Positions 35,697 through 45,501 of a DNA stretch of 64,000 bases are shown in pieces. The position numbers and the translations under genes are program-made. Numbering within the stretch: the first letter of the stretch is position 1; each line of letters begins with the position of its first letter. The stretch covers positions 1 through 64,000 of the forward strand of contig NZ_JAQGJV010000076.1 of assembly GCF_028290435.1 (NCBI RefSeq). Reading direction: 5' to 3'. The notes under the pieces were generated by a model. It had not been told where the DNA came from. It worked only from the letters and a program-made list of their open reading frames with translations, and ran no database searches. Source of the DNA: Devosia sp. GTDB taxonomy: Bacteria > Pseudomonadota > Alphaproteobacteria > Rhizobiales > Devosiaceae.

Positions 35697-36950
35697 TTAG
35701 CCGAGGATGGTCTCGTAGTTTTCTTTCATCTTGGCGATGGCGTCTTCGACGGTCATCGAGGGATCGCTCCAGTAGTTGAAGACGACGTCCCAGATGGAAT
35801 TGCGCCAATCGGCATCGGTGATGGCGTTAGGCGTCTGCACGCCTTTCGTCGGGTCCGACAGGATGCTCAGAACTTCGCTCGAGCAGGCGTCGAGGCTGGC
35901 GGCAGGCGCATCGCTGCGCACTGGCGTCGAGCCCTTGGCAGCGGCGAACTTGGCCTGGATTTCCGGATCGACGACGATCGAAGCGAAGTCCAGTTCGGCC
36001 TTCTTGACGTCGTCGGCGACGCCGCTACCGCCCAGCAGGCCCCAGGAGTCGACCGAAGCCGAAACGGCCATAGCGCCCGGAATCGGCAAGCAACCGAAAT
36101 CGGTGCCTGCCTTCTTGCCGGCGGCCAGCCATTCGCCCTTCATCCAGTCACCGTGGATCTGCATCAGCGCCTTGCCGGAGATGACCTCGTTGGTGGTCTC
36201 GTTCCAGGGACGGTTCTGCGACTCTGGGCCGGCTTCGTTGGCGAACAGGCGCAGCTCTTCGAGGGCCTTGGCAAATGCCGGATCGTCCAGCGCGGTCTCG
36301 TCGACATCCTCGCCATAGACGCGGTTGTAGAGTTCCTGGCCGGCAACGGCTGCCACCAGCGTGTGGAACAGGTAGCCGACCTGGAAAGGCTGGCTGCCGA
36401 CGGCGAGCGGGGCGAAGCCGGCTTCACGGATCTTGGGGAAATCGGCGAACATGGCGTCGAGCGAAGTCCAGCTCGCGGGATCGACACCGGCCTTCTTGGC
36501 CACGTCCATGTTGTAATAGACCATGCCGTCGATGTGCAGAGCCATCGGCACCTTGACGATCTTGCCATCGACCGAGAGCGAGTCGGCGACGGCCTTGGGT
36601 AGGTTCTCAAGGATGTGGTTGTCGGCGTACCACTGGGTCAGGTCGAATTCATAACCGAGGCCCGCGAGGTCGCGATAAATGCCGGGATTGGATTCAACGA
36701 ACAGGTTCGGTGGCGAGCCGCCGGTGACCATGCTCATCAGGTTCACGTTGGAGCCGGTATCGTGCGGAATGGCGATATCGGTCCAGGAGTGGCCCTTGGC
36801 CTCGAGCGCTGACTTGAGCACGTTGAGGGCGGCGACTTCGGGGCCAGCGGACCAGGTGTGGTAAATTACCAGATCGGTGGCCATGGCGCTGAACGAGGCC
36901 GTGCTCAGCATGAGCCCGGCCATGACGGCGGCTAGAGTTCTCTTAGACAT
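35697..36950 (-). CDS. Family 1 extracellular sugar-binding protein (glucose/mannose-type)
   Basis: 417 residues. Signal peptide MSKRTLAAVMAGLMLSTASF, cleaved near AMATD, then LVIYHTWSAGPEVAALNVLK. The pattern NVNLMSMVTGGSPPNLF and the C-terminal region with LDACSSEVL resemble glucose/mannose receptors of GtsA type. The start ATG 36948-36950 follows GGGAGAGAG; a much longer frame upstream overlaps the ATPase gene and is not credible. Last gene of the importer operon. Confidence 0.92.
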   Translation of the reverse strand: MSKRTLAAVMAGLMLSTASFSAMATDLVIYHTWSAGPEVAALNVLKSALEAKGHSWTDIAIPHDTGSNVNLMSMVTGGSPPNLFVESNPGIYRDLAGLGYEFDLTQWYADNHILENLPKAVADSLSVDGKIVKVPMALHIDGMVYYNMDVAKKAGVDPASWTSLDAMFADFPKIREAGFAPLAVGSQPFQVGYLFHTLVAAVAGQELYNRVYGEDVDETALDDPAFAKALEELRLFANEAGPESQNRPWNETTNEVISGKALMQIHGDWMKGEWLAAGKKAGTDFGCLPIPGAMAVSASVDSWGLLGGSGVADDVKKAELDFASIVVDPEIQAKFAAAKGSTPVRSDAPAASLDACSSEVLSILSDPTKGVQTPNAITDADWRNSIWDVVFNYWSDPSMTVEDAIAKMKENYETILG

Positions 36951-36975
36951 CGGTCTCTCTCCCTTTGATGTCGAC

Positions 36976-38076
<1,101 letters not shown>

Positions 38077-38080
38077 GGGT

Positions 38081-39010
38081 TCAACCCTTGATGGCGCCGG
38101 CGGTAATGCCCTGGACGAAGAGCTTGCCGACGAAGAAGTAGATGACGAGCGGGGGAATGGCGGTCTGCAGGGCGGCTGCCATGTTGTCATTGTAGCGGGT
38201 GGTGCCGGTCGAGATGGTGATCAGGTTGGCCAGGTTAACCGTCATGGGCTGGCTGCCCATGCCACCGAAGGTGACGCCGATCAGGTAATCGTTCCAGATC
38301 GAGGTGATCTGCATGATCAGCACCACGATCAGGATATTGCCGCTCATGGGCAGGATGATCTCGGTGAAAATCTTCCAGAACGAGCCGGAATCCATCACCG
38401 CCGCGTTCATGATCTCCTGCGGGATGTCTTTGTAGTAATTGCGGAAGATCAGGGTCAGCACCGGCATGGCCAGCACGGCATGGACGATGGCGACACCCCA
38501 GATATTGCCATAGACCTTGATCGCGGCCGTCATCGAGATCAGCGGGAACATGATGATCTGGAACGGCACGAAGGCGCAGATGAACAACAGGAACAGGAAG
38601 CCGCCGGCCCAGCGCACATTCCACAAGGCCAGCGCATAACCGGTGATCATGGAAATGGCGATGGAGAGAATCAGCGAGGGGAAGAGGATTTGGACGGAGT
38701 TCCAGAAGCCGACCTTGAGGCCGTTGCAATTGATGCCGGAGCAGGCGCTGTTCCAGGCGTGATCCCAGGCTTCCAGCGTCCACACGCTCGGGAGCGAGAA
38801 CATGGCGCCCTGGCGGATCTGCTCCATGGTCTTGAACGAAGTGATGACCACCACGTAGAGCGGAATGCAGAAGAACAGCGCGCAGATCGACAGGAAGACG
38901 ATGATGCCGATCGAGCGGCTGGAGATGCGCTTTTTCTGGCGCGGGAAGTAGGGGGCGCTGCGGACGGCGACTTCGGCGCCGAGAGCCTTTTGGGCCATGG
39001 TGTCGCTCAA
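38081..39010 (-). CDS. Carbohydrate ABC transporter permease, MalG type
   Basis: 309 residues with six membrane segments and the EAA loop DIPQEIMNAAVMDSGSFWKI. The start is probably a TTG at 39008-39010: GGGAGGG sits at proper distance, and it overlaps the upstream stop as TTGA. The ATG at 38996-38998 (residue 5) is the alternative but lacks a good ribosome site. It has an unusually long periplasmic part with two cysteines (NSACSGINCNGLK), a feature of glucose-type GtsC permeases. Confidence 0.92.
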   Translation of the reverse strand: MSDTMAQKALGAEVAVRSAPYFPRQKKRISSRSIGIIVFLSICALFFCIPLYVVVITSFKTMEQIRQGAMFSLPSVWTLEAWDHAWNSACSGINCNGLKVGFWNSVQILFPSLILSIAISMITGYALALWNVRWAGGFLFLLFICAFVPFQIIMFPLISMTAAIKVYGNIWGVAIVHAVLAMPVLTLIFRNYYKDIPQEIMNAAVMDSGSFWKIFTEIILPMSGNILIVVLIMQITSIWNDYLIGVTFGGMGSQPMTVNLANLITISTGTTRYNDNMAAALQTAIPPLVIYFFVGKLFVQGITAGAIKG

Positions 39011-39903
39011 TGTGCTGCCCTCCCGGTGCGGCGTTGCTGCCAGGCGGTGAGCATGACCAGCGGCAGGAAAATCACGGCAGTGATGACCAGCATCATGACG
39101 GCGGCGGCGGAGGCGAAGCCAAGATTGCCCTTGGCCGACAGCGCCTGAATGGTGAAATAGGCCGGCACGAAGGTGGACTGGCCGGGGCCGCCATTGGTCA
39201 TGGCGACGATCACGTCATAGGCCTTGATCACGCCCAGCGAGAGCAGGATGGCGCAGGTGACGAAGGTGAACTTCATCATCGGAATGATGATTTCGGTATA
39301 GAGGCGGAAGAGGCTGACGCCGTCGAGGCGGGCGGCGCTCCAGATTTCCGAATTGATCGACTTCAGGCCCGCCAGCATCAGGGCCATGTAGAAGCCCGAG
39401 CTCTGCCAGACCGACGCCAGGATCACGCCGTACATGGCGGTTTCGCCGGTGGCGAGCCAGGAGAAGTTGATCCAGGTCAGGCCGATGGAATGGAGCGCAT
39501 GCTCGACGCCCAATTCCGGATTGAACAGCCAGCGCCACGCGGTGCCGGTGACGATCAGTGAGACGGCCAGCGGATAGAGGAAGACGGTGCGGAACAGGCT
39601 CTCGCCGCGCTTTTCCTTGTCCATCATGGCTGCAAGGATGAAGCCGAAGACGATGGCCAGGGCGCTCCCGAGGCCGAGGATGATCAGGTTCTTGAGGGAA
39701 ATCGCCCAGGCGTCGTCGGCGAACAGGCGGGTATATTGCCGCAACGGTTCGGACCAGTCGATCTCGTATTCCGGCAAGCGCCGGCTGCGGGTCAGCGACA
39801 GGTAGATGGTCCAGCCGATCGCGCCCACAAAGGCGACGGCTGTGACGGCAACCGCAGGCACCAAAGCCAGTTGCGGCGACCATCGGCTCCACCGAAAGGC
39901 CAT
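39007..39903 (-). CDS. Carbohydrate ABC transporter permease, MalF type
   Basis: 298 residues, first gene of the four-gene CUT1 operon, six membrane segments, EAA-type loop NSEIWSAARLDGVSLFRLYT. AAAGGGAGAGGG precedes the ATG at 39901-39903. Together with the genes downstream it forms a complete importer (two permeases, ATPase, receptor). The operon promoter lies in 39904-40097, which also holds a LacI-type palindrome and serves the divergent aldo-keto reductase. Confidence 0.93.
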   Translation of the reverse strand: MAFRWSRWSPQLALVPAVAVTAVAFVGAIGWTIYLSLTRSRRLPEYEIDWSEPLRQYTRLFADDAWAISLKNLIILGLGSALAIVFGFILAAMMDKEKRGESLFRTVFLYPLAVSLIVTGTAWRWLFNPELGVEHALHSIGLTWINFSWLATGETAMYGVILASVWQSSGFYMALMLAGLKSINSEIWSAARLDGVSLFRLYTEIIIPMMKFTFVTCAILLSLGVIKAYDVIVAMTNGGPGQSTFVPAYFTIQALSAKGNLGFASAAAVMMLVITAVIFLPLVMLTAWQQRRTGRAAH

Positions 39904-39974
39904 ATCCCTCTCCCTTTCACATGCACCAGGTCAGATTGTTCTGCTCTTCGGCATCTGAGCCCTTGCGAGCTATA

Positions 39975-39984
39975 TTATCGTTAA
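39975..39984. promoter_or_regulatory. LacI-type operator candidate between importer operon and aldo-keto reductase
   Basis: TTATCGTTAA differs by one base from the palindrome TTAACGTTAA, has a central CG, and sits in an AT-rich island of the divergent promoter region. A related sequence, TTAACGTTCC, lies at 40962-40971 just after the promoter of the VOC gene. The LacI gene at 41597 is the natural candidate to bind both; this is inference. Confidence 0.5.
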
Positions 39985-40097
39985 ACTAAGGTCATCCGGA
40001 ACAGTCCGTCAATAAAAAAATCGGCCTGTGCTAGCGGCAGCATCGAGGCTGTGGAAAATAGGAAGCGGCCCGAGGAGGCCCGTGGAGGGTAAAAGTG

Positions 40098-40910
40098 ATG
40101 ACAAATCAATATGGTATCCCGGCAATGGGGTTCGGCACTTATGGGCGGACCGGGGAGGCGGGAATCGCCGCCATGCTGGTGGCGCTGGAGACCGGTTATC
40201 GACATTTGGACACGGCGCAAGATTATGGCACCGAGACGGAAGTGGGCGAAACGGTGAAGCTCTCGTCTCTCAAGCGTTCCGAAGTGTTTGTCACCACCAA
40301 GATCAAGACCGGCAATTTCGGGAAGGGCATGCTGGTGCCATCGCTGCGCCAGAGCTGCGACAACCTGCAGGTGGACCAGCTCGATTTGACGCTGATCCAT
40401 TGGCCGTCACCCAACGAGGAAATCGCGCTGGAGGTCTATATCGAGCAATTGGCCGAGGCGCATGCACTGGGGCTGACGCGGCTGGTGGGGGTTTCCAACT
40501 TCACCATCGCGTTGATCGAACAGGCGAAAACCGTTTTGGGCGAGGTACCGATCGCCAACAATCAGTTTGAGCTGAACCCGCTGCTGCAAAATCGTAAGCT
40601 TGCAAACTATTGTTTAAGCAACGGAATTTCGGTGACCTGCTATCTGCCGATCGCGCGGGGCGTGCTGGGGGGCGAGCCGGTGGTGCGTGCAATCGCCGAC
40701 AAGCATGGGGCTACGCCCGAGCAAGTGGCTTTGGCCTTCGAATTCGCCAAGGGCTACATCGCCATCCCCACTTCAGGCAAAGCGGAGCGCATCCGCTCGA
40801 ACTTCGAGGCGACAAAACTGCGCCTGAGCGCTGAGGATATCGTGGCCATCGAGGGCGTGGATCGCGGTCAGCGCGAGATCAATCCGGGCTGGGGCCCGGC
40901 CTGGGACTGA
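40098..40910 (+). CDS. Aldo-keto reductase (2,5-diketo-D-gluconate reductase-like group)
   Basis: 270 residues. Tetrad D38 and Y43 (HLDTAQDYG), K68 (TTKIK) and H101 (LIHWPSP), plus SNFTIALIEQ and IPTSGKAERI on the cofactor side. It belongs to the shorter AKR5-type group that reduces keto-sugars and aldehydes. GGAGG lies upstream; ATG 40098 and an in-frame GTG at 40095 are both possible. Divergent from the glucose-type importer, so a sugar-linked substrate is likely. Confidence 0.9.
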   Translation: MTNQYGIPAMGFGTYGRTGEAGIAAMLVALETGYRHLDTAQDYGTETEVGETVKLSSLKRSEVFVTTKIKTGNFGKGMLVPSLRQSCDNLQVDQLDLTLIHWPSPNEEIALEVYIEQLAEAHALGLTRLVGVSNFTIALIEQAKTVLGEVPIANNQFELNPLLQNRKLANYCLSNGISVTCYLPIARGVLGGEPVVRAIADKHGATPEQVALAFEFAKGYIAIPTSGKAERIRSNFEATKLRLSAEDIVAIEGVDRGQREINPGWGPAWD

Positions 40911-40925
40911 CGCCGCCGAGGGCTG

Positions 40926-41055
40926 TTGACAAGCTCAAAGCGTGGCGTATGGTCCGTCGTATTAACGTTCCTACAAGTGGAACAGGACCTCCGGGTGCAT
41001 TGGCGCCCGGGGCTCCGGGGAAGTTTGGCCGCAATGACGGCCGGGAGGATTTCGC
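40926..41055 (+). promoter_or_regulatory. Promoter and structured 5' leader of the VOC gene
   Basis: TTGACA (40926-40931) and TATGGT (40948-40953) with a 16-base spacer resemble a sigma-70 promoter. The leader then holds three successive stems: GTTCC/GGAAC (40967-40983), CCGGGTGC/GCGCCCGG with loop ATTG (40991-41010) and GGCCG/CGGCC (41027-41042), the last abutting the GGGAGG ribosome site (41043-41048). TTAACGTTCC at 40962-40971 overlaps the expected start site. Confidence 0.6.
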
Positions 41056-41499
41056 ATGAAGGGCATTACCAGCATCGGGCACGTGGCTATCAACACCGCT
41101 GACCTCGGCAAGTCGCTGGATTTCTACATCGGCACGATGGGATTTCCCGAGATGATGCGGATCAACCATGATAGCGGCGAGCCATGGCTGGTCTATCTGC
41201 GGGTCACCGATGATCAGTTTATCGAAATCTTTCCCGGCGCCGAAACCGAGAAGACCTCGGAGAGCTGGCATGCCAATGGCTTTGGGCATCTGTGCCTGAT
41301 GGTGGACGATCTGGACGCTGTGGTGGGGGAACTCAAGGGTAAGGGCGTCACCATTATGATCGAGCCGAAATCGGGCGCCGACGGCAATAGCCAGGCCTGG
41401 CTGCTGGATCCCGATGGCAACAAGATCGAGCTGATGCAGATGCACCCCAATAGCCAGCAATTGCAGGCGATCGCGCGATTGCGTCAACAGGGCATTTGA
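41056..41499 (+). CDS. VOC-superfamily protein (glyoxalase I-like)
   Basis: 147 residues in two modules: ITSIGHVAINTADLGKSLDF with H9-type ligand histidine, then FGHLCLMVDDLDAVVGELKG, ending LDPDGNKIELMQMHP with the ligand glutamate. The ligand pattern H/E/H/E fits a metal-dependent lyase, isomerase or dioxygenase. Its structured leader and LacI-like operator are unusual for this family. It lies between the sugar-linked aldo-keto reductase and a LacI gene, so it may act on a sugar intermediate; the reaction is unknown. Confidence 0.87.
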   Translation: MKGITSIGHVAINTADLGKSLDFYIGTMGFPEMMRINHDSGEPWLVYLRVTDDQFIEIFPGAETEKTSESWHANGFGHLCLMVDDLDAVVGELKGKGVTIMIEPKSGADGNSQAWLLDPDGNKIELMQMHPNSQQLQAIARLRQQGI

Positions 41500-41596
41500 T
41501 TGGATAACGCCAGTGGGTTCGATTACCGCTCGCCGCCGTATTTAAGCGTGCTAGTGAGCCACAATCGAGCGGCTGAAGCGGGATAGACAGCAAGCC

Positions 41597-42610
41597 ATGG
41601 GCCGATCCATCGTACGCCTGAAGGACATCGCCGAGCGCACCGGGTTTTCGGTGAACACGGTGTCGCTGGCCTTGCGTCAAAGCGCACGCATTCCCGAAGA
41701 TACGCGCCTCGTCATCCAGCAGGCCGCCGAGGCGCTGAACTACGCGCCCAATCATGTAGCCAAGTCCCTGGTGAGCCGGCAGACCATGACGATTGGGCTG
41801 GTGCTGACGGAAATCACCAATCCGATGCTGACCCATGTGGCGCAGGCGATTGAGCTGGCACTGGCGGAACGCGGCTATTCCACCCTGTTTGCGACCTCGA
41901 ACAATGACCTGGCGACCGAGAAGAGGGTCATCGAGATGTTCCGCTCGCGCCAGGTGGACGGCATGCTGATCTATCCGCGCAACCATCGCGATCTCGATCA
42001 CATCAGGCGGCTGCGCGACAACAATTATCCGGTGGTGCTGCTGGTGGCCGATCTCGATGCGGGGATCGACGCGGTGTGCATGGACGAGAGGCGGGGCGCC
42101 TATCAGGCGACGCGGCACCTGATCGATATCGGCCACCAGCGCATCGGCATCATCGATGGCGCCAAGCCGGGCGGCAATTTCGAAAAGCGCGAGGGTTATG
42201 CAAAGGCCCTGACCGAAGCGGGATTGAGCACCGACGAAAACCTCGTCGCCGACCCGCAGGGCAATGCGGTCATTCGCGGCTATTGGGCCATGGATCGTCT
42301 GATGAATCTTCCTCAGCGGCCCACCGCCTTGCTGGCGGCCTGCGACAGCCTGGCGATGGGGGCACTGCGCTGGACCCAGAAGAATGGCTATCGGGTGCCG
42401 CAGGACGTCGCCATCATGGGGTTCGACAATATCGAATTCGCCGAGCACGCGGCGACGCCGATATCGAGCGTCAATTACGCGGTGCAGATGGTGACCGAGC
42501 AGGCCGTGGAGCGGCTGATCGGGCTGATCGGCGCCGGCGACGTGCTGCCCGAGCCGCGCGTCACGATGATCGAGCCGGATCTGGTCATCCGCGATAGCAC
42601 CAACGGCTAG
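41597..42610 (+). CDS. LacI-family transcriptional regulator
   Basis: 337 residues. Helix-turn-helix RLKDIAERTGFSVNTVSLAL with recognition positions V/N/L, then the sensor domain (IGLVLTEITNPMLTHVAQAI; IMGFDNIEFAEHAATPISSV). The start ATG 41597 has only a weak ribosome site. It lies downstream of the VOC gene and near the CUT1 importer and aldo-keto reductase. TTAACGTTAA-like sites before those genes suggest a local sugar regulon. The gene is followed by a hairpin repeat (42621-42758). Confidence 0.92.
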   Translation: MGRSIVRLKDIAERTGFSVNTVSLALRQSARIPEDTRLVIQQAAEALNYAPNHVAKSLVSRQTMTIGLVLTEITNPMLTHVAQAIELALAERGYSTLFATSNNDLATEKRVIEMFRSRQVDGMLIYPRNHRDLDHIRRLRDNNYPVVLLVADLDAGIDAVCMDERRGAYQATRHLIDIGHQRIGIIDGAKPGGNFEKREGYAKALTEAGLSTDENLVADPQGNAVIRGYWAMDRLMNLPQRPTALLAACDSLAMGALRWTQKNGYRVPQDVAIMGFDNIEFAEHAATPISSVNYAVQMVTEQAVERLIGLIGAGDVLPEPRVTMIEPDLVIRDSTNG

Positions 42611-42620
42611 GTGCGCCGAT

Positions 42621-42758
42621 ATTCAGGTGAGGCCGGTCTGCAAACTGCACTCTTCTGCGCTTCCGGTGCTCACGTACTTGAGTACGCTCCCCTCCGGTTC
42701 TCCAAGAGCACAGTTTTCGCTAACGCGGACCTACGGTTCGACTCGGCCTGACCTGAAT
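42621..42758. repeat. About 140-bp hairpin repeat, copy A
   Basis: A long imperfect palindrome. Outer arms ATTCAGGTGAGGCCG (42621-42635) and its 14-of-15 inverted match (42744-42758); inner arms around AAACTGCACTCTT and AAGAGCACAGTTTT; a core CTCACGTACTTGAGTACGCT at the centre. Copies B (52956-53096) and C (60941-61080) share the core and overall length but have different outer arms. It lies between convergent genes. Confidence 0.88.
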
Positions 42759-42825
42759 CTCGACGCACCTCGGCGCAAGCGGCGAAGAGGGGATTTGGGT
42801 TTCCTCCGAGCCGTCACAGGAAGTG

Positions 42826-44214
42826 TCAGGCGGGGCTGAACAGGCGGAAAGTCTTTCGGCCGGCGGCTTTGGCGGCGTAGAGGGCGGTGTCGGCTTGTTT
42901 GAAGAGCTGGTCCGGAGAAACCTCGGGCGTGGCGCGGGCAATGCCGACGGAGGCGCCGAGCTGCAGGATCTGATCGCCGCGGGTGACCGGGCGACCGAGG
43001 ATTTCGACGATCTTGCCGGCCAGCGCTTCGGCGGTGGCGCAATCGGTCTGGGGGCCCAGCAGGACTGCGAATTCGTCGCCGCCGATGCGGGCAACCAGTT
43101 CCGCCTCGATGCCGACGGCTTCGAGACGCAAAGCGGTTTCCTTGAGGCATTCGTCACCCAGGGCATGCCCGAAGGTGTCGTTGATCGACTTGAAGCCATC
43201 GAGGTCGACCAGCAGCAGCGCGCCGATCGCCTGGGCCGGGTCGGCAAGGCGGGACTGGAAGCGGCTGCGGTTGGCCAGCCCGGTCATGACATCGAATTCG
43301 GCCAGATAGCGGGTGCGATCAGCGAGTATCTTTTCTTCGGTGATATCCTGCTTCATGCCAAACAGGCGGGTCGCGACGCCGTTTGCGGTTTCGACGCTGG
43401 TGGTCAGCCGCATCCAACGCCGATTGCCCTTATGGGTGGTGATTTCGGCGTCCAGCGTGAAGCCAATGCCCTGTGCCACGGCTTGGGCGCGCAGTTTTTG
43501 CAATAGCGCCAGGGACGCCGGGGCATAGCATTGCAGGGTCGTGGCGCGGTCGACGGAACTGCCACGCGGCAGTTCGAACATGTCGTAGACGCCGTCGGTC
43601 CAAGTCAATTCCTCGGTCGCCAGATCGCATTCCCAAACGCCGATCCGCGCGGTGGCGGCGGCGCGTTCGAAGATCAGCCGGCTATGGTCCAGCGCATCGG
43701 CCTGCTCGTGGATCAGGCGGGCCTGGTCTGCTAATTGCCCCCGGAGGGTGGCGATGAGCCGCTGCTGGCTCGGCGGTTCGTCGACCGGCCGCATGGCGTT
43801 GGCCGCCAGAACGGCGAGGCGCGCGGCCAGTTTGAGAGGACGCGGCGAATGGTCGAACAGGCTGAGCAGCCCGATAGTGGCGCCCTCGGCGGTCACCAGC
43901 GGAATGCCGGCGTAAAACCGGATCGTGCGGTGGTCGCTGAACCGGGCATCCAGCGCCGTGTCCGGCACGACGAGGGGAGCGATCAGGGCACGGCTGGAGA
44001 AACGGGCTTCATTTTCGAGCGCCGGGGGCGGTGCGCCGGCCGAACCGGCAAGCACCAGACGATCATCATCGAGTAGCCGCAGCGTAGCGAAATCGACATC
44101 GAGACGCTGGCGGATGCTTTCGAGCAGGGGCGCCAGGCCGCTGGCGGCACGACCGACCCGAGAGGGGGTTTGGAACGGTGCGGAAGCCATCTGGGCCGAA
44201 GCGGCGGCGAGCAT
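42826..44214 (-). CDS. GAF-PAS-GGDEF diguanylate cyclase
   Basis: Makes cyclic di-GMP from GTP. About 462 residues from ATG 44212-44214. A GAF domain (about residues 25-145) is followed by a PAS fold (about 185-300, RIGVWECDLATEELTWTDGV) and a GGDEF domain (about 305-460) with intact GGDEF at 378-382. The RxxD inhibitory site is absent (IEAE at that place), so product inhibition is unlikely. The start is uncertain: a GTG at 44332-44334 would add 40 unconserved residues, and no start has a good ribosome site. No membrane segment is seen. Confidence 0.88.
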   Translation of the reverse strand: MLAAASAQMASAPFQTPSRVGRAASGLAPLLESIRQRLDVDFATLRLLDDDRLVLAGSAGAPPPALENEARFSSRALIAPLVVPDTALDARFSDHRTIRFYAGIPLVTAEGATIGLLSLFDHSPRPLKLAARLAVLAANAMRPVDEPPSQQRLIATLRGQLADQARLIHEQADALDHSRLIFERAAATARIGVWECDLATEELTWTDGVYDMFELPRGSSVDRATTLQCYAPASLALLQKLRAQAVAQGIGFTLDAEITTHKGNRRWMRLTTSVETANGVATRLFGMKQDITEEKILADRTRYLAEFDVMTGLANRSRFQSRLADPAQAIGALLLVDLDGFKSINDTFGHALGDECLKETALRLEAVGIEAELVARIGGDEFAVLLGPQTDCATAEALAGKIVEILGRPVTRGDQILQLGASVGIARATPEVSPDQLFKQADTALYAAKAAGRKTFRLFSPA

Positions 44215-44351
44215 CGCTGAACTCGGTTGACGTGCGGGTGCACAATTGGTGAACCCTAGCGCGGGGGCGATTAAGAATTTCTGTTCATCGAGGGACAGGA
44301 GACTAAGACATTGTGCGCAGTTGCCCTTGGGCACGCCCGCGACGGCAGCGA

Positions 44352-44618
44352 TCAGGCGAAACGCACTTTGGACCGTTCGCGCGCCTTGGCAGCCTCGATT
44401 TCGCGATCATGGGGCGGTGCATTGGTTTCGAGGGCGGCGAGCAGGCGGCGCGTGGCGGCGGCGACTTCCTCGACGGCATGCTCGAAAGCGGCCTGATTTT
44501 TCTGCGAGGGATGGGTGGAGCCGCTCAGCTTGCGCACATATTGCAGGGCCGAGGCGTGGATTTCATCGCCGGTGGCGGGGGGCTCGAAATTGAACAGGGT
44601 TTTGATGTTGCGGCACAT
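44352..44618 (-). CDS. DUF2277-family protein
   Basis: 88 residues beginning MCRNIKTLFNFEPPAT, then a helical domain EVAAATRRLLAALETNAPPH and a basic C-terminus AKARERSKVRF, the recognisable DUF2277 pattern. The function of the family is unknown. AGGAG precedes the ATG and overlaps the end of the preceding MBL-fold gene (9 bases apart), so the two are co-transcribed. Confidence 0.88.
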   Translation of the reverse strand: MCRNIKTLFNFEPPATGDEIHASALQYVRKLSGSTHPSQKNQAAFEHAVEEVAAATRRLLAALETNAPPHDREIEAAKARERSKVRFA

Positions 44619-44627
44619 AGAGGGCTC

Positions 44628-45431
44628 CTACGCGATCAGTTCGATGTATCGGGCGGCCGAGCGGGCGACGATGGCAGGGGCGTCCGTGGGAATATATTGG
44701 CCGGCGAAGGCGCCGTAAATGCGATCATAGCGCCAGGGGGCGATGGCGTCGGTGACGTGGCGAATTTTGGCGGCGGAGAGCGGCATCATGTTGGGATAGC
44801 TCCACATGAAGGAGACGCGGTGGCCGCCGGGGGTGACCTGCAGGATATCGCCGACGAGAAGGGCACCGGCCTTGTCTTCGGTATCGGCCCAATGCAGCAC
44901 GGTGCCGCCCTCGAAGTGGCCGCCGGCGCGGATCAGGGTGACGCCGGGCAGGAGCGTGCGGGTTTCCTCGTGCCACAGATGCACATTAGCGTCGGGACGC
45001 ACGATATGGGCTGCGTCGGCGGCATGCAGGTGGATGGTGGCGCCGAAGGCTTCGGCCCAATCCTGCATCAGGGTGTAATAGTGCGGGTGGGAGATGGCGA
45101 TGGCAGCAATGCCGCCCAGGCTATCGACCAGGGCTTTGGTGGCATCATCGAGCAGGGCGACACAGTCCCAGAGCACATTGCCGGACGGCGTGCGGAGCAG
45201 GAAGGCGCGCTGGTTGATGCCGAGAGCCGGCACCGGCTGGATGGAGAACAGGTTGGGTTCGTGGTGCTGCCAGGCATTGCGATAGGTTTTGGCGAGGGCT
45301 TCGCGCGTGGTCCAGGACTGCCCCGTGGCGGGGACATATTGGCGCTCGTCGTCGCAGATGGGGCAGGCGGCGGGGGGCTGGGGGGCGTCGGGAAACGAGG
45401 TGCCGCAGGTGGCGCAGAGAAAAATGGTCAT
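44628..45431 (-). CDS. MBL-fold metallohydrolase with N-terminal zinc ribbon
   Basis: 267 residues. Residues 4-30 form a C4 ribbon (FLCATCGTSF ... ACPICDDE). The metallo-beta-lactamase fold follows, with the first metal motif reading SHPHYYTLMQDW instead of HxHxDH, then IHLHAADAAHIVRP, GGHFEGGTVLHW and LLVGDILQV. Loss of the DH pair suggests a one-metal or altered site, which seems characteristic of this subgroup. The start ATG 45429-45431 has CGGAGC upstream. The substrate is unknown. Confidence 0.85.
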   Translation of the reverse strand: MTIFLCATCGTSFPDAPQPPAACPICDDERQYVPATGQSWTTREALAKTYRNAWQHHEPNLFSIQPVPALGINQRAFLLRTPSGNVLWDCVALLDDATKALVDSLGGIAAIAISHPHYYTLMQDWAEAFGATIHLHAADAAHIVRPDANVHLWHEETRTLLPGVTLIRAGGHFEGGTVLHWADTEDKAGALLVGDILQVTPGGHRVSFMWSYPNMMPLSAAKIRHVTDAIAPWRYDRIYGAFAGQYIPTDAPAIVARSAARYIELIA

Positions 45432-45445
45432 GGGTTGCTCCGGCA

Positions 45446-45488
45446 GTCTCATTCCGCAGCCGCCAAACTGGCAGGCTGGGAATGAGAC
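45446..45488. other. Hairpin between DoxX-like and MBL-fold genes
   Basis: GTCTCATTCC (45446-45455) and GGAATGAGAC (45479-45488) are perfect inverted 10-mers, extended inward by CAGCC/GGCTG and GCCA/TGGC with single-base bulges. The 43-base hairpin lies immediately upstream of the MBL gene ribosome site. No T-run follows, so it may modulate expression or mRNA stability. Confidence 0.65.
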
Positions 45489-45501
45489 CGCAAGATCGTG
45501 G

